A DNA stretch of 64,000 nucleotides from Sclerurus mexicanus (Eukaryota > Chordata > Aves > Passeriformes > Furnariidae). This document shows positions 57,001 through 64,000 of the stretch, one piece after another. The notes beneath the pieces were generated by a model that did not search any database, was not told the origin of the DNA, and was given only the letters and a program-made list of their open reading frames with translations. The stretch is from positions 62,001-126,000 of the forward strand of contig VWZF01002475.1 of assembly GCA_013396755.1 (NCBI GenBank). Direction: 5' to 3'. A program made the translations under genes and the position numbers. The stretch's first letter is position 1. Each line of letters starts with the position of its first letter.

Positions 57001-57148
57001 CCAAGACTGGCCTTTACAGTTGAAGATAATCCAGTAAAACCTAATCCTAGACAAAAATATGATGGAAACAGTACGGCAATGGAAATCCTCCAGGGTCGTG
57101 ACTTGAGCGGGAAAGTGGCTGTAATCACGGGAGCAAATTCAGGAATAG
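50531..57148 (+). CDS. WWOX: WWOX, WW domain-containing oxidoreductase, exons 1-4 (partial gene)
   Basis: WWOX is a tumour-suppressor adaptor with two WW domains and a short-chain dehydrogenase/reductase domain, about 414 residues in full. Coding exons: 1 (duplicated in the assembly, 50531-50637 and 52667-52773), 2 (54465-54529), 3 (55716-55773) and 4 (56970-57148). Their lengths 107, 65, 58 and 179 give cumulative breaks at coding bases 107, 172, 230 and 409, the same as in human. WW1 spans about residues 17-47 with W22, W44 and P47. GKRKRV (about 50-55) is the nuclear signal. WW2 spans about 58-88 with W63 and Y85 in place of the second tryptophan, the known WWOX oddity. The NAD(P)-binding TGANSGIG (130-137) ends exon 4. 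Exon 5 onward lies beyond the window. Confidence 0.96.
51105..51105. other. Single-N assembly join
   Basis: Separates the two copies of the WWOX exon 1 block. Confidence 0.95.
52075..52541 (-). mobile_element. CR1 LINE, copy 2 of the same insertion
   Basis: Equivalent of the CR1 at 49910-50405 in the second block copy. It is one insertion event seen twice. Confidence 0.88.
52667..52773 (+). CDS. WWOX: WWOX coding exon 1, copy 2 (in cis with exon 2)
   Basis: Same 107 coding bases as copy 1, and the better choice for the gene model because no assembly break lies between it and exon 2. The split codon AA|C gives N36 when joined to 54465. Confidence 0.93.
52774..54464 (+). other. WWOX: WWOX intron 1
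   Basis: GTAAGG...CTGCAG intron, CpG-rich for its first ~450 bases and then AT-rich. Nothing else recognised. Confidence 0.85.
54465..54529 (+). CDS. WWOX: WWOX coding exon 2
   Basis: Completes WW1 (HLEEKTQWEHP) and encodes the basic stretch SGKRKRVAG. The donor is GTTCGT, a poor match to the usual GTRAGT, but phase and exon length (65) match the known gene. Confidence 0.93.
55241..55280 (-). mobile_element. Short CR1 3'-end fragment (possible)
   Basis: TCATAGAAGCACGGAATCAT followed by TTAGG resembles the terminal repeats of a CR1 3' end in reverse orientation. The rest of the element is missing or unrecognisable. Confidence 0.4.
55716..55773 (+). CDS. WWOX: WWOX coding exon 3
   Basis: Encodes (D)LPYGWEQETDESGQVYFV, the first half of WW2, after a TTCCTAG acceptor; donor GTAAGT. 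Phase 1 in, phase 2 out. Confidence 0.95.
56970..57148 (+). CDS. WWOX: WWOX coding exon 4
   Basis: Finishes WW2 (HINKRTTYLDP), encodes the linker and enters the dehydrogenase domain (MEILQGRDLSGKVAVITGAN then SGI). Residue 137 is split by the donor GTAGGT. Confidence 0.95.
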
Positions 57149-60100
57149 GTAGGTTAACCTTACACATAAGGTAAAATATGGCAAGTGTTACCTTACTGAC
57201 TACTTTGTTGTTTAAATATCTGCCTGCTTTTGCTTTTCAAACTTGATTTGTACTTTTTTCATGTAAAACCCCTAGTTAAAAACTGTATTTTAAAAAGGTG
57301 TGGATAACTTGGATGTGGCAGGAGAGCTACAGGAAAGACATCAAGTGCTGAAACAACTGATTTTTGTCTAGAAAAATATCGATGGAGCCATTTTACAATA
57401 TGTAAATGTATGAAGGATGACTGTGGAAGGGGAGGGAAGTTTCTTCTTATGATCTTGGTGGCTGGGAGTAAGGTTTGTAAGGCTGCAGGGGAGTTCAGGT
57501 GGAGTATTGAGAAAAACCTTGTAATGGCAGCAAGTGAACTCAGGTAAAGGGTTTCTGAGTAGATTGTGGAATTTTTATCTATGAAGGTGCTTTCCAGTGA
57601 ATTTCATGATGAACTTGGGTCAAATGTTTTACTTGATGCTCCTTTAGGACAAAGAAATACAATTTATGACCCTTAGAAATCTGTGTTAATTGTACTACCT
57701 GACAGGTTCATAAAGCCTTTCAGACACCCAGCTTGTTTTGGTGTCTCTTACGTACTGTTGCTTCTACAGCCGGTGAGTATTTGAGAGCTTCTAATTAACT
57801 GCTTTTGTTTCCTATTATAATGAAGGTTTGGTGCTCAGGGGCTTTGCCTTTCTCCTCAGAAGGATTCCTTCTCCAACTTAATTTGCTGCGCTGTTTGAAG
57901 TTTCAGTCAGCAACCTGCACAGGATATGTCGTTTTCTGTGGCTTAAATTTGTGGAGGGGCTGCAAATATTAAAACACTGGTGTGGTTTGGTATTTGATTT
58001 GAATTTTTTTGGTAAATGAGGGAATCTGCTTAAATCCTAGCTAACTGCTGATCTTTTGTTCCCTCCTGTGGTTTGCATTTTTCTGTATGATGGAATTGCA
58101 TCAATATTAAGAGTCCTTATGCAGTTATTTGGTGACTTTTAGTTTAGCTCAGGATCTTGACTTTAAATGCATTTTTGAGGGCATTGGAAAACCTTGGAGG
58201 TATTCTGGAAAATGGGTTAATGGCAGGATTTAGCAGTCTGAGTTCTCCTGGGAGAAAGCAAGGTCCAAACTCCTTGCTGCTCTGTGAAGGGAACACTTTC
58301 CCTTTGGGATGGGCTAATAGTGTTTTTGTCCAATTAATTTGGACACAAATTTTGGCAGACCTTGTTTTCTTGAAACTTGCTTATCTGAGTTCTCAAAACA
58401 TATTAGTTGTAGCTTAAGTCTGAACCATGTTTTGTGACTCTTGGCAAACTGCTTTGCATGTGTCAGTAGTGTCAGGGTTGCAGTGTAGAGATCCCTGTGA
58501 GCTTTAACATGTCTACACAATTCTCCAGGACTCCACGTGGGAATTCTATTTAGCTGCCTCAAGTGGAGTCTGAGCAGTTTCAGAGCTTATCTCCTGTTAT
58601 TTCAGGATTTCAGTGCTCCGCTCCACTGTGTGTTGTGGATATCCCTTTTAAATTCTGTGTGTGTTGGAGCTAATGCTTTCTTCCCTGAGTGTTTTAAGGA
58701 GTAAGCAGTTCCTGTGTTTCCAGAACACCAACATGCTTTCTTTTAGAGGCAAGTGTAATAATTCCAGGAAAATACTGTTGTCCATTAAGTAGAAAGAGAT
58801 TGAAAAATTATGCATTACTTGCTGAGCATTTGTACTTAATAATGCAAGGGGGAAAAAAAGTCACTTATCCCTTTCACTGTTGTCCGAATGAGTTTGTGGC
58901 ATATTTCATACTAACTATGGCACCTGTACCTCTCTTGAGAAATAGTTCATTTCAGGATGGGTAGAACAAAGATCAAGCTGTAAGATGGAAGACTGCAGTC
59001 AGACAAATGCATTTTCAGTTACAAATTTTATTGCTGGATGCTCAAGATAAAGTTTGGAAACTGCTGAGAATCCCTTGAAAGATGGATGAACATTCAAGTG
59101 ATACTTTTATTCATCCATATACACTGCTTGGAGATAGCAAAGTTAAAAACAGATCAGTAAAGATGGAATGATATCTTAATTCACTTTATTTGTGAATCCA
59201 GTACAGGGAATCCAATGTAGCTTGTTGGGAGCACTTTTTCTTATAGTTGAAAACTCTCCTCAACTTCTTAAAAATAGGGATGTTTGCCTGATTACGGAGG
59301 GAATACTTTAGATGACTTCAGCAATGGTGGAGTTTTAGTGGCATCACATTGTCACTAACAACATAGCTGTAAATAGACTGGGTCTTTTTATTACTGATTA
59401 GCACTGTGAGAATTTCCTACATTATATACCCACTTTCTTAACTTAAAATTGCTGTGAAAAGTAGGGGGGGGAAGTACTAAAAAATGAGATTTATAAACAC
59501 TTTGTTAATTTTCATTAGCAACTTGGAAAAGGTTAATGAATTATTCTTACAATAAAAAGAGATCATAGCAGATTGAGAGTTATTAGTAAAATATTTTCTT
59601 GTTTATTTTGAAAGATTTTTCTTTTGACTCTGCAGCCCAACCATTCTTTGAGGGTTTTTTCCTCATCTGTTTTTTAAGCTCAATCAAAAGTGTAGTGTGA
59701 ATATCACATTTGAGTTTGATGTAACTTGTGGTCACAGTAAAGCTGGCATAGTAAAAGGAAGTAAGACAGACTTAGTGAACAGTTTAGTCTTGTACTGTCG
59801 GTCCTTCTGGTTTTAAACACATCTTGTTCCATGTGCATTTAAACATGAGCAGTGTCAGTTTGTTCTCTTAAAATCAGTAAGATTTATTATTATTGTGAGG
59901 AATTGAAGCTAGTGGGCAATTTTGTGTGTTGTTTTTCTGCCTAAAGGCCTCGGCTGAGGTTACAGAGGAAGCCCTTGCCCAGCCTGCCCCTGCAGTGCTC
60001 ACTGAGCTTTCCACTAGAGGTCTGTGTTGCTCTTTGAAAACACTTAACAAAAGCGATCCGGTGCTTTTCCCCATTGTTAGTAACTGCTCCTGTGATTTTG

Positions 60101-63100
60101 TTGTTTGTGTTCTTAATTATTAGGGCTAGAATTGGAAGCGATAAAAGCACATCAGCAATTCTTCAAGGTTTAATTTTATACAGAGATGTGGCATTTTCAG
60201 CTGTATGTGTAAGCACTCTCCTCAAATAAAACACTTCTTTTTAGAAAACTCTTAACTTGATTTTAATTGCAGATACAGTTGTGTGGGTTTTCTCTAACTT
60301 ATGGAAATATTTCTATCTGGGTTCTAGAGTCATATAGCTCTGTGACCTTGAGACTGCCACATTTCCTGGTTTCTGTACAGGGTGCAGTTGCATTTACCCA
60401 TGGTGACTGTGAGTAGTATTTCAGTGTTCTATGGGAGGACAAAACATGTATGTTCTGTCTGGTCAGGCAGATTCCACAAAGCAGAGACTTCTCTTAAAGC
60501 CTTTCCAGAAGTTTATCACAAAACTGTATTGGTAATCACAGCCAAGCAGTTACTCGAACTGGGATTCTAATTTTTCTGCTATGTGAAGGTCAGAAGAGGC
60601 CTGTTAATTGCTTTTGTAAGGGATGCCCAGAGCAAGCAGCCTGGTTTTTTTTTCAAATGCTGAAGAAAATCCAGGAGCTATAATGTGGCTTGCTATGTTG
60701 CTTTGTCTTGATTATTTTTTCTTGGTTTAGATTGTTTCTTCAAAATAATTGTTGCTAAATATTTTGTGAATTGGAATTTTCTTTTTTTCTGGCACTTCTA
60801 CTTCTGTGCCATGAAGAAGCCTAAGGCAGGGGAGAAGCTGTGTATTAGTTACTATTAATCAGCTCTTAAAAGATGAGTCACTACTCCAGTGAGCTTTTGG
60901 TCTGCATATACTTATATGTGAGAATTTAACATGTTTCTTTTATTTCTTGAACAGAATTTCAGCATTAGCAACTTTTGTTGTAGTGGTGCAAAAGGCTGGG
61001 AAATGTGTGTATAATTTATCTCAATTAAACATCTGCTTTGTGATATAAAAGTTGTTTTGGGTAACTGGCCATTTAATTTTTATAAATGATAAGCAGAAAT
61101 TTTCCTGTTTTATTCTTCTCTCTCCTGACTTTTTCCTAGTGACTCTGAGTAACCTGGTCTAGGGGAAGGTGTCCCTGCCCACAGCAGGATGTTGAACTGT
61201 GGATGATCTTTAAGGTCCCTTCCAACCCAAACTATTCTGTGATTGAGTGTGGAAATAGCTTGACATAGTAATAAAATGGTTATTGCAAAACTTGTGCAAT
61301 TAGATTGTAGCGTATCACTGAGGTTTATAAACCCTTAAGAGTCTGATCAAGTTAAATTACAAGTGATTAGTAAATGTTAACAGAAGGTGGCATGTTAAAA
61401 TGTGTTTTTACAAACCAAGGAAATGTGAAGCAACCTACTTTTGTCCTCTTAACTACTGAAATACAGTTAGCAGCTCTGTTCTTTTATTCTTTCTCTTAAA
61501 ATTGATGTATGTCACACTTATGACTCCTTTGCATCTCCTTAAACAAAGGTACTTGAGGATCAGCTGTACGAAAGTGGTAAAGACTTAAAGCTTCAGCTCT
61601 GCCTTGAGCTCAGCTCTCAGAATAGAACCTGTGTAAGTTTTAAATGCTTTGTATATTTAGTGAGCTGCCTTCCCAGTGTCAAATGTTGTCGTTAATTGCA
61701 GAGAGGATTTGTATGTAAACTCGACCATGTCTGAACATGGTGAAACTGCAGAAGGTAATGTTTTGACAGTGGATGTCTTGATAATTTACTTGCTATTAAT
61801 CATCATTGTAACAGGTCGATGATTAGATGAGGTTCACACGTGGTGGTGCTTTTGTGATAAATACAAACTGTAGCTCTGCAATTTACCTTGAGCCTTTCAC
61901 TGTATCACCTGCACCTCTTCAGAAATCTCCCTCATGGGATGTTATGTGAACAATTTACATCTGTGAGCAGTGTAGAGTGGCTCCTCCTCTTAAATCCTTC
62001 TGTTCCCCAAGTACCGGGAACTTTCCTGACCCTCTTACTGGACAAATACGGTGAGGTTTTAGTGCTCTGGGATGTGGGATTAATTGTGTTAATTCTGTTA
62101 CCAATACCATCTTAAGGTCTGATACTGTCAGGGTGGAAATAGAACTTTAAACTATTGGAAATCTGGGAATCTCTCTTTTCAGTAGGCATTAGTTTAATTC
62201 AGAAAGAGTCCAATTTTTTTGTTCATTGCTTTTATTGTAGTGAAAAAGTTGTTCTCAGTAAGTTTTTACTTTTGTAGGTTTATCAACTTAAAAAATAGCT
62301 AAGCCTGTCCATAACCAATGCAATACATGTGGCTGGACTGGTGTGCTGACTGTGCTTCTGTACCCCATACTGACAGAAGTGAAGGAAGGTTTGTTTAGTG
62401 GGGGAATGACTTATTGCAGAACTTCAGAATTCCTGATTTCCAAGCTGTCATTTCTGTGTGGGGTAGTGTTTGAGCACTTTCTGTATTAATATGGTTCTAA
62501 ATCTTTCTTGTAGTTAAAAAGCAGAATCTACTTTCAGAACCTTAATAAAGCCAGATGTGGTTAACCTTTGTTGTATTTCTCATGCCAATTAAGTAATAGG
62601 TAATTGAGTAATGGTTATTTAAGCTACTGCCCACAAGAGAAAATTAAACTTCTAAAACTTAATCTACTTTTTAAGGTCTCTAATAGGTGCTGGCTAGTTC
62701 ACCACTCTGCCCTAGATCTATTGGCAGTGGAGGGATCAGAGAAGTACAGTTAAAAAGAACTTCTCAAGGAATCAAAAAAATGACTGCTCTGTACCTGCAG
62801 AGAAGCAAATTCTGAGAATATTGGTGCCTATTGCAGTTGCAGAAGTTACTGAGGTTATTTGTGGGCAGCAGCATTTTACTGAGGCTGCCTTTACAAAGAA
62901 GGTAACATTTGCTGAATCCTAATTAGACCAGTGAATGGTCTCATTTAAGGCAAACTCTGATCATATGAGAGGAATAAAACAGACCCTTCACATACCATTG
63001 AGGACTTGACTGTATTAGTCTCTCTTAAATATGTTCATTGTCTTTCGCTGTATCGCCTGGAGTTTGGTGGTCTAAGCCACAGATGTTTGTCTGAATCTGT

Positions 63101-64000
63101 CAGAAAGGAATTGTTCAGCTCTATTTTTGACCTAGATGGCAAATTTGCCTTGAAAGATGTGGACATTTTTGTTTGAAAGCACAAAGTTTGTGTACTAATT
63201 TCTCTCGCTTGTTTCCATATGAAATAGTATTTAAGGGGTGTGCAACTGGCAGGGCTTCTGCAAAGGAGCTGCTCAACAGACTCCTCTGTTTCAGATTCAC
63301 TTCGTGATTTCTTGTATGGTTTTGGAATTTTTCTTATGCTGGAACACCTGAACTTTGTCAGCCTTGAAAAAAATTGGCTTGTTTTTGTTGGGTAGTTTGA
63401 GGAAAAATTTCTCTTAAGAGAAAATACATCTGTCTGGTTTTGGTCTGCATTTCTCTCAATTCTATTCACGTGTTGACTTTTAAGATTTCTAAGTCTAAAC
63501 ATCTTTTTTTGTATGTTTTATTGTGATGAATAAACAGCAAGGTGTTTGCTTTCTCGTAATTATCTGTTACTTGCATCCCTTTTGAGAGCAGAAAAAGGGA
63601 TGTGATGTGGGGGAGCAAGCTTGGGACAATGCTTCTTGAATGGTCTTTTTCCCCAGCGTAGTGAGAAAAGTTTGTTGTGTGGGTCAAAATCAGTGTTCAT
63701 AAATGCATGAATTCCTGTGGATTAATAAGTCAAAACTTCTGCCTGTTTTCTTTTAGAGGAATTTCTGTAGGTAATGCTGTGGTAGCTCAGTGGTGCCCAG
63801 AGAAGGGAAATGCCAGGGGTTTGCGGAGAGGATGCTAAACCAGCAGAATTTGTGGTGAAGGAACTATTACAGCCTTTGCGTGGTTGTGTTTTCATGCTGG
63901 AAGTGTTTCATGTGTGGAGAACTCGAGTGGATATTATTTATGGAGGTTTGGGTTCAAAGTTTATTGTGAGGCAGACAGAAAGATCAGCAATATATAACCT
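57149..64000 (+). other. WWOX: WWOX intron 4, continues past the window
   Basis: AT-rich intronic sequence. I searched by eye for exon 5 (the segment after SGIG, expected to read F-E-T-A) and did not find it, so the intron extends beyond 64000. Only one recognisable repeat was seen. Confidence 0.8.
61135..61246 (+). mobile_element. CR1 LINE 3'-end fragment
   Basis: Reads in the forward CR1 sense: AACCTGGTCTAGGGGAAGGT, GTCCCTGCCCACAGCAGGATG, then GGTCCCTTCCAACCCAAACT and ATTCTGTGATTGA at the 3' end. About 110 bp, strongly 5'-truncated, lying in WWOX intron 4. Confidence 0.92.

Overview
This is vertebrate nuclear DNA, almost certainly from a bird. The introns are compact, CR1 LINE fragments are the only interspersed repeats I recognise with confidence, and three protein-coding genes read clearly as orthologues of genes on human 16q. 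All three lie on the + strand: GINS3 (complete, 11598-15248), NDRG4 (complete apart from two missing bases, 32660-45653) and the first four coding exons of WWOX (50531/52667 to 57148, continuing past the window). I see no bacterial, plasmid or phage content, no CRISPR, no tRNA or rRNA gene, and no new gene system.

Layout. 1-11213 is AT-rich DNA without a recognisable gene; it holds a threefold repeated block (2258-6567) separated by single Ns and two GC-rich islands of unknown meaning. 11325-11870 is a small minisatellite running into the GINS3 CpG island. GINS3 has three coding exons, the second ending in a GC donor, and intron 2 holds degenerate CR1/L3-like LINE sequence. 16870-29000 separates GINS3 from NDRG4 and holds only candidate regulatory patches. 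NDRG4 has a long-form first exon (32660), a TATA-driven short-form first exon (36463), twelve shared exons, a 39-bp optional exon and a terminal exon, giving predicted proteins of 352 or 339 residues (short) and 383 or 370 (long). WWOX exon 1 follows 2.7 kb after the NDRG4 poly(A) signals, next to a CR1 element that reaches almost to the start codon. The rest, 57149-64000, is WWOX intron 4.

Assembly quality matters here. Three stretches are duplicated, each bounded by single N characters and differing by only a few substitutions: 2258-6567, a 591-bp block (43559-44149) dropped inside an NDRG4 coding exon, and 48941-53240, which doubles WWOX exon 1. They look like misplaced or allelic contigs rather than biology. 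The NDRG4 case is close to decisive, because removing the block and restoring two bases gives the exact reading frame.

The genes do not form a pathway. GINS3 is a subunit of the replicative helicase, NDRG4 a non-catalytic alpha/beta-hydrolase-fold protein of heart and nerve, and WWOX a WW-domain/short-chain dehydrogenase tumour suppressor. The most interesting biological points are the NDRG4-WWOX adjacency (in human SETD6 and CNOT1 follow NDRG4), a 60-bp insertion between 21-bp direct repeats at that junction, and a WWOX 5' flank that appears CR1-derived.
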